This document shows, piece by piece, positions 24,209 to 33,283 of a DNA stretch of 48,282 nucleotides; positions within the stretch are counted from its first letter, which is position 1; every line of letters begins with the position of its first letter. The notes under the pieces were generated by a model. That model had not been told where the DNA came from. It searched no databases and saw only the letters and a list, made by a program, of their open reading frames with translations. This stretch comes from Janibacter sp. Soil728 (GTDB taxonomy: Bacteria > Actinomycetota > Actinomycetes > Actinomycetales > Dermatophilaceae): positions 1 through 48,282 of the forward strand of contig NZ_LMRZ01000009.1 in NCBI RefSeq assembly GCF_001428305.1. Reading direction: 5' to 3'. Position numbers and translations under genes: made by a program.

Positions 24209-24873
24209 CCCGTCGTCACCGCCTCGCCGTGCTCGGAGCCCTCACCGTCGCGGGCGTGCTCGTCCCGAGCCTGCTCTTCGTCGCGCAGTACCCGCAGTGG
24301 TGGGTGTGGATCGCCCAGGAGCAGGTACCGATGACGTGGTTCCAGTCGGTGACCCTCGTGGTCGCCGGCATGGTCAGCCTCTGCGCGTGGTTCGTCTGCC
24401 GCACCGTGCGCCGCGTGCCGCGGGCGGGGTATGCGCTGCTCGCCCTGGGATTCGCGGCGCTCGCCTTCGACGAACGCTTCGCCGTGCACGAGCGCATCCG
24501 CGACGGCGTGCTCGCACCCCGCGGCATCAGCCTGCCGCTCCTGACGTGGATCGCCCCGGGCGACTTCCTGCTCCTGCTCGTCGCGATCGTCGGCCTGGTC
24601 CTCCTGCCGACCGTGCTGAGGCCCATCCGGTCCGACCGCTGGGCGCTGACCCCCTTCGTCATCGGGGTGACGCTCTCGCTGCTCGCCGTCGGCACCGACT
24701 CCATCGACCCGAGCACCTGGTCGCTCCAGGGCGAGCGCGTCCAGCAGACGCTCGAGGAGTGCGTCGAGCTGTGGGCCGGACTGGCCTACCTCGCCGCCGT
24801 GACGAACAGCTTGATGACCCTCCTCGAGGAGTACTTGGTCCGGCCCCCTTCACAGGAGACGACTGAGCAGTAG
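24205..24873 (+). CDS. polytopic membrane protein of unknown function with DERFAVHE motif
   Basis: 222 residues with about six membrane helices. Between helices three and four lies DERFAVHERIRDG, and near the C-terminus QTLEECVELWAG; paired acidic/His clusters like these recur in uncharacterised integral membrane proteins and could bind a metal, but that is speculation. GTG start overlapping the dehydrogenase stop (GTGA), so the two are co-translated. No named family recognised. Confidence 0.7.
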   Translation: MTRRHRLAVLGALTVAGVLVPSLLFVAQYPQWWVWIAQEQVPMTWFQSVTLVVAGMVSLCAWFVCRTVRRVPRAGYALLALGFAALAFDERFAVHERIRDGVLAPRGISLPLLTWIAPGDFLLLLVAIVGLVLLPTVLRPIRSDRWALTPFVIGVTLSLLAVGTDSIDPSTWSLQGERVQQTLEECVELWAGLAYLAAVTNSLMTLLEEYLVRPPSQETTEQ

Positions 24874-24876
24874 TGT
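24849..24876 (+). promoter_or_regulatory. possible hppA promoter
   Basis: TTCACA (24849-24854), 16-bp spacer, TAGTGT (24871-24876), overlapping the end of the upstream gene and leaving a leader of about 60 bases before hppA. Plausible but not strong. Confidence 0.4.
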
Positions 24877-24941
24877 GAGCCAACGGTCGTGCCGCCACGA
24901 CGACGGTCCGGCCGTGACCCGCGTCCATCAAGGAGGATGGC

Positions 24942-27278
24942 ATGGCAGGCACGCACGCGACCGTGGTCAGCGCTTCGGCGATCGATCTGGGCGGAACCAA
25001 CCTGGGGCTGGTCGGCGGCGTCGCCGTCATCGGTCTCATCGCCCTCGTGCTGGGGGTGGTCCTGCGGGGGCAGGTGCTCGCCGCCGGAGCCGGCACCGAA
25101 CGCATGCAGGAGATCGCCGGAGCGGTCGAGGAGGGTGCACATGCCTACCTGCGACGACAGTTCCGCACCCTGGTCGTCTTCGTGGCCCTCGTCTTCGTCC
25201 TGCTCCTCCTGCTCCCGGCCGACTCGCAGGCCGTGCGATGGGGACGCTCCGGGTTCTTCATCCTCGGCGCGGCCTTCTCCGCGGCCATCGGCTACCTCGG
25301 GATGTCCCTCGCGGTGAAGGCCAATGTCCGTGTGGCAGAGGCGGCTCGCTCGACCGGGCGTGACGACGGGATGCGCATCGCCTTCCGCACCGGAGGCACC
25401 GTCGGCATGTTCACCGTCGGGCTCGGGCTGATCGGCGCCGCAGTCGTCGTCCTCGTCTACCGGGGCGACGCGCCCAAGGTCCTCGAAGGATTCGGCTTCG
25501 GCGCTGCGCTGCTCGCGATGTTCATGCGCGTGGGTGGCGGCATCTTCACCAAGGCCGCGGATGTCGGCGCCGATCTCGTGGGCAAGGTCGAGGCAGGGAT
25601 CCCCGAGGACGACCCGCGCAATGCCGCGACCATCGCCGACAACGTGGGCGACAACGTCGGTGACTGCGCGGGCATGGCGGCAGACCTCTTCGAGTCCTAC
25701 GCCGTCATGCTCGTCGCCGCCCTCATCCTCGGCTCCGCAGCATTCGGCGCCTACGGGCTCGTCTTCCCGCTCCTCATCCCTGCCATCGGCGCGGTGACAG
25801 CGATGATCGGCATCTTCATCACCAAGGCCAAGGCCGGTGAGTCCGCCCTGGATGCCATCAACCGGGGCTTCTACATCTCGGCGGTCATCTCCGCAGTGCT
25901 CTGCGCGGCCGCTGCCTACCTCTACCTGCCGAGTGCATACGCCGACCTCGGCTCCACGGACGAGGCGGTCTCCCAGCTCGTGGGCGACCCACGCCGGGCC
26001 GCCCTCCTCGCCGTGCTCCTCGGTATCGTCCTCGCGGCAGTCATCCTGCGGATGACCGGCTACTACACCGGCACCGACAAGCGGCCGACGATGGACGTCG
26101 CGCGCACCACCGAGACCGGTGCCGCCACCGTCATCCTCTCCGGCATCAGCCTCGGCCTCGAGTCGGCCGTGTACAAGGTGGTGACGATCGCCGTCGTCAT
26201 CTATCTCGCCTTTCTCCTCGGTGGTTCGTCAGTGGTCCTGGGTCTGTTCTTCATCGCCCTGGCCGGTTGTGGACTGCTGACCACGGTCGGTGTCATCGTC
26301 GCGATGGACACCTTCGGCCCCGTCTCGGACAACGCGCAGGGCATCGCCGAGATGTCCGGCGACGTCGACGAGGAGGCCGCACAGATCCTCACCGAGCTCG
26401 ACGCGGTCGGCAACACGACCAAGGCGATCACCAAGGGCATCGCCATCGCCACGGCCGTGCTCGCCGCCACGGCACTCTTCGGCAGCTACACGGATGCCTG
26501 GCGTTCGGCGCTCTCCGGGGTCGGTGCGGGCACGGTCAGCCCGGAGCGGATCGCCGACCTCGAGGTCATGGTCAACACCCAGATCGTCTCGCCCAGCGTC
26601 CTCGTCGGCGTCCTCCTCGGTGGCGCCGTCGTCTTCCTCTTCTCCGGTCTGGCGATCAACGCCGTCACCGTCGCGGCGGGGTCGATCGTCCACGAGGTGC
26701 GGCGACAGTTCCGCGAGCACCCCGGGATCATGGCGGGGACCGAGAAGCCCGAGTACGCCCGCGTCGTCGACATCTGCACCCGCGACTCGCTGAGCAAGCT
26801 CGCAACCCCGGGACTGCTCGCTGCGCTCACACCGATCATCGTCGGCTTCGGGTTGGGCATCGGCGCGCTCGCCGGGTTCCTTGCCGGCGCGATCGCCTGC
26901 GGTGCGCTCATGGCTGTCTTCCTCGCCAACTCCGGTGGTGCCTGGGACAACGCGAAGAAGATCGTCGAGGACGGCAGGCACGGGGGCAAGGGCTCGCCAG
27001 GTCACGAGGCGGCGATCATCGGTGACACCGTCGGCGATCCCTTCAAGGACACCGCCGGCCCGGCCATCAACCCCCTCATCAAGGTGATGAACCTGGTCGC
27101 CGTCCTCATCGCGCCCGCCATCATCACGCTCTACCTCGGGGACAGCACCGACCAGCTGATCCGCTGGGGCATCGCGCTGGCGGCACTGCTGATCATCGTC
27201 GTCGCCCTGGTCATCACCAAGCGCGACGACGTGGCGATGAGCAGCACCGAGGGGGAGCCCGCGGTCGAGCGGGTCTGA
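24942..27278 (+). CDS. hppA: membrane-bound proton-translocating pyrophosphatase
   Basis: 778 residues, about 16 membrane helices. It couples pyrophosphate hydrolysis to H+ export. The catalytic loop [20 protein letters not shown] with [20 protein letters not shown] is present, as is the C-terminal GGAWDNAKK and [17 protein letters not shown]. The residue that decides potassium dependence is Lys in GNTTKA (Ala in potassium-dependent enzymes), so this is the K+-independent class. ATG preceded by AAGGAGG. Pyrophosphate released by acyl and acetate activation (two AMP-forming ligases in this window) is a natural substrate. Confidence 0.97.
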   Translation: MAGTHATVVSASAIDLGGTNLGLVGGVAVIGLIALVLGVVLRGQVLAAGAGTERMQEIAGAVEEGAHAYLRRQFRTLVVFVALVFVLLLLLPADSQAVRWGRSGFFILGAAFSAAIGYLGMSLAVKANVRVAEAARSTGRDDGMRIAFRTGGTVGMFTVGLGLIGAAVVVLVYRGDAPKVLEGFGFGAALLAMFMRVGGGIFTKAADVGADLVGKVEAGIPEDDPRNAATIADNVGDNVGDCAGMAADLFESYAVMLVAALILGSAAFGAYGLVFPLLIPAIGAVTAMIGIFITKAKAGESALDAINRGFYISAVISAVLCAAAAYLYLPSAYADLGSTDEAVSQLVGDPRRAALLAVLLGIVLAAVILRMTGYYTGTDKRPTMDVARTTETGAATVILSGISLGLESAVYKVVTIAVVIYLAFLLGGSSVVLGLFFIALAGCGLLTTVGVIVAMDTFGPVSDNAQGIAEMSGDVDEEAAQILTELDAVGNTTKAITKGIAIATAVLAATALFGSYTDAWRSALSGVGAGTVSPERIADLEVMVNTQIVSPSVLVGVLLGGAVVFLFSGLAINAVTVAAGSIVHEVRRQFREHPGIMAGTEKPEYARVVDICTRDSLSKLATPGLLAALTPIIVGFGLGIGALAGFLAGAIACGALMAVFLANSGGAWDNAKKIVEDGRHGGKGSPGHEAAIIGDTVGDPFKDTAGPAINPLIKVMNLVAVLIAPAIITLYLGDSTDQLIRWGIALAALLIIVVALVITKRDDVAMSSTEGEPAVERV

Positions 27279-27349
27279 GACCGGCACGACCTCAAGGAGA
27301 TGCGGTGGGCGGGTGACGAAGGGGGAGGGACCAGAAGGTGCACCCGCAC

Positions 27350-27355
27350 TAGGCT
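27350..27355 (+). promoter_or_regulatory. -10 element of leaderless methyltransferase transcript
   Basis: TAGGCT followed by seven bases and the GTG at 27363, with no ribosome-binding site. One GACGAAGGGGG copy lies just upstream at 27315-27325. No terminator for hppA was seen in the 84-bp gap. Confidence 0.6.
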
Positions 27356-27362
27356 CGGCATC

Positions 27363-28874
27363 GTGACCTCCACGGCGACCCCGCGCACCGACCCTGCCCT
27401 GCTCGACTCCCTCCGGCAGGACCTCGCCGATGCCCCCTTCGGCGTCGACGACGTCCGGGCCCGACTGGGGGACCTGGCCGCCAACGCGCTGGGGCGTGAG
27501 CAGACGCTGCCGGCCCGACGTGCGGTCGCCGGCGCGCGGGATGCGCTGGGGGTGCTCATCGGGTGCTTCGGGCTCGGGCTGCCCACGGCCGCAGACGACC
27601 TCGCGAAGGCGCTGCCGCGCACCGGGGTCACGGGTGCGGTCACGCTCGGCATCGTCGAGCCCCACGGCGCACACGTCGTCGCGACCTGCGACCTGCGCCC
27701 CTACGGCGACGACGAGGGGCGCTCGTGGTGGGTGGCCTCCGACCCGACCGACCACACCCGGACCGGCCCGCTGCCCGTCGACCACGTCCTGGGCATCGGC
27801 GGGGCCTCCTCGACCCTCGCCTCGTGGACCCCACGCACCCGGGCGACCCGGGCGCTCGACGTCGGGACCGGGTGCGGAGTCCAGGCCCTGCACCTCTCCG
27901 GTCACGCGGACGAGGTCGTCGCGACCGACCTCTCGCGACGGGCCCTGGGGTTCGCGGCCTTCAACGCCGCGCTCAACCAGGCCGACTGGGATCTGCGCGA
28001 AGGCTCCTTCCTCGAGCCGGTCGCCGGAGAGTCCTTCGACCTCGTCGTGAGCAATCCCCCCTTCGTCATCACGCCTCGGTCCGCAGGCGTACCGCTGTAC
28101 GAGTACCGCGACGGCGGTGCCGCTGGCGATGCCGTCGTGGAGGCCCTGACCAAGGGTGTCGGTGCTCACCTCGCCCCCGGCGGAGTGGCTCAGCTCCTGG
28201 GCAACTGGGAGACCGCGGGCGGGCAGGACTGGCGCGAGCGACTGGGGGAGTGGGTAGCGGCGAGCGGGCTCGACGCCTGGGTCGTGCAGCGCGATGTGCA
28301 GGACCCGGCGGAGTACGCCGAGCTGTGGTCCCGCGACGGCGGCCACCTGCCCGGGACCAGCGAGTACGAGGCGCTCGTCGGTGCGTGGCTCGACGACTTC
28401 GCGGCGCGTGGGGTGGAGCAGATCGGCTTTGGCATCATCACGCTGCACCGGCCGACGACCCAGCGGGCCCCCTTCGTCGACCTCGTCGAGATCACCGGAC
28501 CGGTCGCCTCCCCGATGGGTCCGACCATCGTGGCCGGGCTTGCCGCCCGCGACCGGCTCGCCGGCATGGACGACGACGCGGTCCTGGACACCGCCTGGAC
28601 CTGCGCCGGGGACGTGACGACCGAGACCCACGCGGCCCCGGGTGCGACCGACCCCAATGTCATCGTCCTCCGCCAGGGCGGCGGGCTCGCCCGCTCGATC
28701 CGGCTCGACACCCTCGACGCTGCCCTCGTGTCGGTGAGCGACGGTGAGCTGACCGCACGCCAGTCGCTCACGGCCATCTCGGCGCTGCTCGACCTGCCGA
28801 CCGGGGAGTCGCTCGCGGCCGGGGCCACTCTCGTGCGGCGGCTTGCGGCGGACGGGCTGCTGCTGCCGGGGTGA
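27363..28874 (+). CDS. class I SAM-dependent methyltransferase (HemK/RsmC-like)
   Basis: 503 residues. An N-terminal helical and beta domain (1-150) precedes the Rossmann methyltransferase domain with motif I LDVGTGCGVQALHL (about 160) and the N-methyltransferase motif VVSNPPFVI (about 225-233), characteristic of enzymes acting on amide or base nitrogens in protein release factors, rRNA or DNA. The C-terminal 130 residues form a winged-helix-like region. The family is conserved near topA in actinobacteria; its substrate is not known to me. Leaderless GTG start. Ends at a 17-bp perfect terminator. Confidence 0.85.
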   Translation: MTSTATPRTDPALLDSLRQDLADAPFGVDDVRARLGDLAANALGREQTLPARRAVAGARDALGVLIGCFGLGLPTAADDLAKALPRTGVTGAVTLGIVEPHGAHVVATCDLRPYGDDEGRSWWVASDPTDHTRTGPLPVDHVLGIGGASSTLASWTPRTRATRALDVGTGCGVQALHLSGHADEVVATDLSRRALGFAAFNAALNQADWDLREGSFLEPVAGESFDLVVSNPPFVITPRSAGVPLYEYRDGGAAGDAVVEALTKGVGAHLAPGGVAQLLGNWETAGGQDWRERLGEWVAASGLDAWVVQRDVQDPAEYAELWSRDGGHLPGTSEYEALVGAWLDDFAARGVEQIGFGIITLHRPTTQRAPFVDLVEITGPVASPMGPTIVAGLAARDRLAGMDDDAVLDTAWTCAGDVTTETHAAPGATDPNVIVLRQGGGLARSIRLDTLDAALVSVSDGELTARQSLTAISALLDLPTGESLAAGATLVRRLAADGLLLPG

Positions 28875-28879
28875 GACAC

Positions 28880-28914
28880 GACGAAGGGCGGCCGGAGTCC
28901 GGCCGCCCTTCGTC
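28880..28914. terminator. terminator with GACGAAGGG arms
   Basis: 17-nt perfect arms (28880-28896 and 28898-28914) around one base, starting GACGAAGGGCGGCCGG; in practice a 15-bp stem with a small loop. Lies between the methyltransferase and the convergent lipoprotein gene and serves both. Third case of the dispersed word paired head-to-head. Confidence 0.85.
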
Positions 28915-28947
28915 AACAGGCTCGAGATGCACGAGCCGGTCAGGTCA

Positions 28948-29337
28948 TCAGAAGGTGATCTTCCAGGAGTCTTCGACCTTCTTGAGCTTGATGTCCTGCT
29001 CCTTGTCGTCCTTGTTCTTGACGGTGACCGTGGCGGTCTTCTCGTCCTCGGCGATCTCGGACTTGACGATGTTGATCTCGTCGTCCTCGCCGATCTCGCC
29101 GGTCAGCTCGTCCTCGCTGGCCTTCATGGCGTCGGCACAGGACTGGCCGTCGGGGGAGCCGGCCTCGATGGTCTTGACCAGCTCGGGGTCGATGGTGTCG
29201 CAGACGGTCTTGAAGTCCTTGTCCTTGAGCGCCTGACCAAAGGTCTCGACGGTCTTCTCCGCGTCGTTGCCGCCGCCGCAGCCGGCGAGACCGATGGTCA
29301 GCGCGCTGGCGGCGATGATGGTGGCGATCTTCTTCAT
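28948..29337 (-). CDS. small lipoprotein, DUF4878-like
   Basis: 129 residues: signal peptide MKKIATIIAASALTIGLAGC with lipobox LAGC (Cys20), then a domain of about 105 residues rich in Lys/Asp/Glu with two cysteines (TVCDT, QSCAD), resembling DUF4878/NTF2-like exported domains (helix, then strands ending VEDSWKITF). ATG 29337 follows GGGAGGA. A -10-like TAGGGT at 29395-29390 (minus strand) and a CCCGGC/GCCGGG hairpin in the leader are visible. Function unknown. Confidence 0.82.
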   Translation of the reverse strand: MKKIATIIAASALTIGLAGCGGGNDAEKTVETFGQALKDKDFKTVCDTIDPELVKTIEAGSPDGQSCADAMKASEDELTGEIGEDDEINIVKSEIAEDEKTATVTVKNKDDKEQDIKLKKVEDSWKITF

Positions 29338-29461
29338 GTCGTGTGTCCTCCCTGATGTGCCCGGCCGTGCGCCGGGCGGTGCTGGCACGACCCTAACGAT
29401 GACTCCGACGTCAGGCGATGGGGAGGACTACCCACGGGGGGTGTCCCCACTCACACCGCGA

Positions 29462-30247
29462 TCAGCTGAACTGCCAGGAGCGCTTGGACAATCCGAACCA
29501 GAAGCCGTCGACCGGCGTCGTCCGCTCGGTCGCGCCGGAGGCCTCCGCGGCACCTGCCGCGACGTAGAGCGGGGCCCAGTGCTCCGTGCGCGGGTGGGCC
29601 TCGTGGGCTGCTGGTGCGACCTCGAGCATGCGCTCGAGCGCGTCGAGGTCACCGGCCCCGACGGTCTCGGCGGCCCAGTGGTCGAACTCGCTGGACGCGG
29701 CCGGCGGGGCGGCGTCCGCACCGGCGCGCGGGTTGAACCACCGCAGGTTGTGGGTGGTGAAGCCCGACCCGACGATGAGCGTGCCCTGGTCCCGCAGGGG
29801 CGCGAGGGCGCGGCCGAGGTCGAGCAGCGCATGCGGGTCGAGGGTCGGCATCGACATCTGCAGGACCGGGATGTCGGCCTCCGGGTACATCTCGACGAGC
29901 GGCACGTAGGCGCCGTGGTCCAGACCCCGGGCCTCGTCGTGCTGGACGTCGACCCCCTTCGCCTTGAGCAGGCCGGACACCTCGGAGGCCAGGTCCGGAG
30001 CCAGGGGGGCGTCGTACCGGACGTCGTAGTAGTGCTGCGGGAAGCCCCAGAAGTCGTAGGTCAGCGGGACCTTGCGCTGCGTGGGGCTGACCGTGACGGG
30101 CGCGTCCTCCCAGTGCGCCGAGATCATCAGGATGTTCTTCGGCGCCTCGAAGGAGCCCGACCAGCGGGCCAGCTCGGCGGTCCAGCGGGCGTCGTCGGCC
30201 AACGGGGGAGCGCCGTGGGACAGGAAGAGCACGGGGGGAGTCGTCAT
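29462..30247 (-). CDS. LigB/DODA-type extradiol dioxygenase
   Basis: 261 residues, class III extradiol ring-cleavage dioxygenase family (LigB; includes DOPA 4,5-dioxygenase and E. coli YgiD). Metal-ligand and catalytic histidines are visible in FLSHGAPP (His11), ISAHWE (His45) and GLDHGAYVP (about His109), plus a C-terminal His (EHWAPLY). Expected to bind a single Fe(II) or Zn(II) and cleave a catechol-like ring; substrate unknown. Leaderless ATG, with a strong and probably repressed promoter directly upstream. The 124 bases past its stop hold only the leader of the lipoprotein gene. Confidence 0.9.
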   Translation of the reverse strand: MTTPPVLFLSHGAPPLADDARWTAELARWSGSFEAPKNILMISAHWEDAPVTVSPTQRKVPLTYDFWGFPQHYYDVRYDAPLAPDLASEVSGLLKAKGVDVQHDEARGLDHGAYVPLVEMYPEADIPVLQMSMPTLDPHALLDLGRALAPLRDQGTLIVGSGFTTHNLRWFNPRAGADAAPPAASSEFDHWAAETVGAGDLDALERMLEVAPAAHEAHPRTEHWAPLYVAAGAAEASGATERTTPVDGFWFGLSKRSWQFS

Positions 30248-30254
30248 GTCAGCG

Positions 30255-30283
30255 ATAATACTTGTATCTACAATCAAAATCAA
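30255..30283 (-). promoter_or_regulatory. dioxygenase promoter with operator palindrome in the spacer
   Basis: On the minus strand TTGATT (30283-30278), 17-bp spacer, TATTAT (30260-30255), then seven bases to the ATG. The spacer contains TTGTAGATACAA (30273-30262), 5-bp arms around two bases. This is the most AT-rich patch of its area and a textbook place for a MarR/HxlR-type repressor to block RNA polymerase. No regulator gene is adjacent. Confidence 0.7.
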
Positions 30284-30414
30284 GAGGGCCGGTGCTGCCG
30301 CATGACAAGGCGTTGCGAAGGGGGGCGGACTCTCGTAGTACGGTCGCGCCAGATGCACCCCGACGTCGAAGCAGCGACGAATCCGCTGCACGTGGGGTCA
30401 GGAATGAGGCACAC

Positions 30415-33195
30415 ATGACCACCAAGCTCGTCATCGTGGAGTCACCCGCCAAGGCCAAGACCATCGCCGGGTACCTCGGCGCGGACTACGTCGTCGAGGC
30501 GTCGGTCGGACACATCCGCGACATCCCGACGCCCTCCGAGATGCCCGCGGAGATGAAGAAGGGCCCCTTCGGCCGCTTCGGGATCAACATCGAGGAGGGC
30601 TTCGAGCCCTTCTACGTGGTCGACCCGGACAAGAAGAAGAAGGTCGCCGAGCTCAAGCGACTGCTCAAGGACGCCGACACCCTCTATCTCGCAACAGATG
30701 AGGACCGCGAGGGCGAGGCCATCGCCTGGCACCTCCTCGAGACCCTCAAGCCCAAGGTCCCCGTCAAGCGGATGGTCTTCCACGAGATCACCAAGGAGGC
30801 CATCCAGCGCGCTGTCGAGGAGACCCGCGAGCTGGACATCGACCTGGTCAACGCCCAGGAGACCCGCCGCATCCTCGACCGCCTGTACGGCTACGAGGTC
30901 TCGCCGGTCCTGTGGCGCAAGGTCAAGGCAGGCCTGTCCGCCGGTCGCGTCCAGTCCGTCGCGACCCGCATCGTCGTCGAGCGCGAGCGCGAGCGGATGG
31001 CCTTCAAGGTTGCCTCCTACTGGAGCGTCGAGGGCACGTTCAGCTCGACCTCCGCTCCCTTCGCCGCCCGGCTGGCCTCCCTCGACGGGACCAAGGTCGC
31101 CACCGGCAGCGACTTCGACGACACCGGCTCTCTCAAGGGCAACGCTCGCCAGCTGGACGAGCGGGCGGCCACGGCGGTCGCCGAGGCGACGATCGCCTCC
31201 GCCGTCACGGTCTCCTCCGTCACGGAGAAGCCCTACACCCGCCGGCCGTACGCCCCCTTCACCACGTCGACGCTGCAGCAGGAGGCCGGCCGCAAGCTCG
31301 GCCTCGGCGCCAAGGCGGCCATGGGTGTCGCGCAGAAGCTGTACGAAAACGGGTACATCACCTACATGCGTACCGACAGCACCAACCTGTCGGGCTCCGC
31401 CATCGCCGCCGCCCGTGGCCAGGCCCGGGACATGTACGGCGCGGACTTCGTCCCCGAGTCGCCGCGTGTCTACGGCAAGAAGTCCAAGAACGCCCAGGAG
31501 GCGCACGAGGCGATCCGCCCCGCCGGCGACCGCTTCCGCACGCCCGCCCAGGTGGCCGGCGAGCTGCGCGGTGACCAGTTCAAGCTCTACGAGCTGATCT
31601 GGAAGCGCACCATCGCCTCGCAGATGGCCGACGCCAAGGGCTCGACCGCCACGATCAAGCTGGGTGCCGATCTCGGCGGCTGCGAGGTCGCCAAGGCGGC
31701 CGAGTACTCCGCCTCGGGCACCGTCATCACCTTCAAGGGCTTCCTCGCGGCCTACGAGGAGGGCACCGACGAGCCGCGCGAGTCCAAGAAGGACGGGGAT
31801 GCGCGCCTGCCGAAGCTCTCCGAGGGGGCTGCGGTCGACGTCGTCGACGCCAACGCCTCGGGCCACGAGACCTCGCCGCCGGCGCGCTACACCGAGGCCT
31901 CGCTCGTGAAGAAGATGGAAGAGCTCGGCATCGGCCGACCCTCCACGTACGCCTCGACGATCAGCACCATCCAGGACCGCGGGTACGTCCGCAAGAAGGG
32001 GAGCGCCCTGGCCCCGACGTGGCTCGCCTTCGCCGTCACCCGGCTCATGGAGGTCCACTTCAGCCGCCTCGTCGACTACCGCTTCACCGCCTCGATGGAG
32101 GAGGACCTCGACGAGATCGCCTCCGGCTCCGCCGAGCGGGTGGCCTGGCTGCAGCGCTTCTACTACGGCGACGGCCAGGGCAGCGAAGGGCTGGCCGCCC
32201 TCGTCTCGGACCTGGGCGACATCGACGCCCGCGCCATCTCGACGATCGACATCGGTGACGGCATCGTCGTCCGGGTCGGTCGTTATGGCCCGTACGTCGA
32301 AGAGGTCGTGCCGAAGGGGGTCGACCCCGGCACCGGTGAGGTCACCGACGACACCAAGACGACCCCGGCGCCCAAGAGGGCGACGATCAACGACGACGTG
32401 GCCCCGGACGAGCTGACGCCCGCGATGGCCCGCGAGTTCCTCGTGGCGGCTGCCGACGACGGTCGTGTGCTCGGTCAGGACCCCGAGACCGGCCGGGATG
32501 TCATCGTGAAGACCGGTCGCTACGGACCCTTCGTCACCGAGGTGCTCGAGGAGGCTGCTGACGAGAAGCCCAAGCGTGGCAAGGCCAAGGTCAAGCCCCG
32601 TACGGCCTCCCTCTTCAAGAGCATGGACCCGGCGACCGTCGACCTGGAGCAGGCGCTGCGCCTCCTCTCCCTTCCTCGCACCATCGGTACGGCCACCGAG
32701 ACGACGACCAAGGAGGACGGCACCGAGACCCAGGTCGAGGTGCCGATCACGGCGCAGAACGGCCGCTACGGCCCGTACCTGAAGAAGGGGACGGACTCGC
32801 GCTCGATCGAGACCGAGGAGCAGATCTTCGCGATGACGCTCGAGGAAGCGCTCGCGATCTATGCCCAGCCCAAGCAGCGCGGCCGGGCCGCCGCCAAGCC
32901 TCCGCTCGCCGAGTTCGGTGAGGACCCGGTGAGTGGCAAGAAGGTCGTCGTCAAGGACGGTCGGTTCGGTCCCTACGTCACCGACGGTGAGACAAATGCC
33001 ACGCTGCGCCGTGACGACGAGCCGGAGACCCTCACGGCCGAGCGGGCCTACGAGCTGATCGCGGAGAAGCGGGCCAAGGGGCCCAGCACCCGCAAGAAGT
33101 CGGCGAAGAAGACGACCAAGAAGGCTGCCAAGAAGACGGTGAAGAAGACCGCGGCGAAGAAGACCGCCACGAAGACGGCGGCCAAGAAGTCCTGA
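30415..33195 (+). CDS. topA: DNA topoisomerase I
   Basis: 926-residue type IA topoisomerase that relaxes negative supercoils. N-terminal Toprim (VIVESPAKAKTI, TDEDREGEAIAWHL), active-site Tyr317 in ITYMRTDSTN, and four C-terminal repeats of the GRYGPY type (RVGRYGPYVEE, KTGRYGPFVTE, NGRYGPYLKK, DGRFGPYVTD). There is no zinc-finger cysteine set; instead the protein ends in a Lys/Ala/Thr tail of about 40 residues, the basic DNA-clamping tail known in actinobacterial TopA. Start ATG 30415 after AGGAATGAGG. Upstream hexamers TTGCGA (30313) and TACGGT (30339) are 20 bases apart, so the promoter is unclear. Confidence 0.97.
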   Translation: MTTKLVIVESPAKAKTIAGYLGADYVVEASVGHIRDIPTPSEMPAEMKKGPFGRFGINIEEGFEPFYVVDPDKKKKVAELKRLLKDADTLYLATDEDREGEAIAWHLLETLKPKVPVKRMVFHEITKEAIQRAVEETRELDIDLVNAQETRRILDRLYGYEVSPVLWRKVKAGLSAGRVQSVATRIVVERERERMAFKVASYWSVEGTFSSTSAPFAARLASLDGTKVATGSDFDDTGSLKGNARQLDERAATAVAEATIASAVTVSSVTEKPYTRRPYAPFTTSTLQQEAGRKLGLGAKAAMGVAQKLYENGYITYMRTDSTNLSGSAIAAARGQARDMYGADFVPESPRVYGKKSKNAQEAHEAIRPAGDRFRTPAQVAGELRGDQFKLYELIWKRTIASQMADAKGSTATIKLGADLGGCEVAKAAEYSASGTVITFKGFLAAYEEGTDEPRESKKDGDARLPKLSEGAAVDVVDANASGHETSPPARYTEASLVKKMEELGIGRPSTYASTISTIQDRGYVRKKGSALAPTWLAFAVTRLMEVHFSRLVDYRFTASMEEDLDEIASGSAERVAWLQRFYYGDGQGSEGLAALVSDLGDIDARAISTIDIGDGIVVRVGRYGPYVEEVVPKGVDPGTGEVTDDTKTTPAPKRATINDDVAPDELTPAMAREFLVAAADDGRVLGQDPETGRDVIVKTGRYGPFVTEVLEEAADEKPKRGKAKVKPRTASLFKSMDPATVDLEQALRLLSLPRTIGTATETTTKEDGTETQVEVPITAQNGRYGPYLKKGTDSRSIETEEQIFAMTLEEALAIYAQPKQRGRAAAKPPLAEFGEDPVSGKKVVVKDGRFGPYVTDGETNATLRRDDEPETLTAERAYELIAEKRAKGPSTRKKSAKKTTKKAAKKTVKKTAAKKTATKTAAKKS

Positions 33196-33206
33196 CCCCG
33201 AGGGTG

Positions 33207-33233
33207 GCCCGGCAGCGGGTGGCGTTGCCGGGC
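33207..33233 (+). terminator. possible topA terminator overlapping the next promoter
   Basis: 8-bp perfect stem GCCCGGCA (33207-33214) with TGCCGGGC (33226-33233), 11-nt loop, 12 bases past the topA stop. No T-run. Its 3' arm coincides with the -35 of the following promoter. Confidence 0.45.
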
Positions 33234-33253
33234 TCGTTACCCGTGGGTATGGT
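33225..33253 (+). promoter_or_regulatory. promoter of SCP2-acyl-CoA ligase operon
   Basis: TTGCCG (33225-33230), 17-bp spacer, TATGGT (33248-33253); leader of about 24 bases carrying the ribosome site GAGGAG before ATG 33284. Confidence 0.6.
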
Positions 33254-33283
33254 CGCCTCGACCGCGCACCAGAGGAGCTGCAC

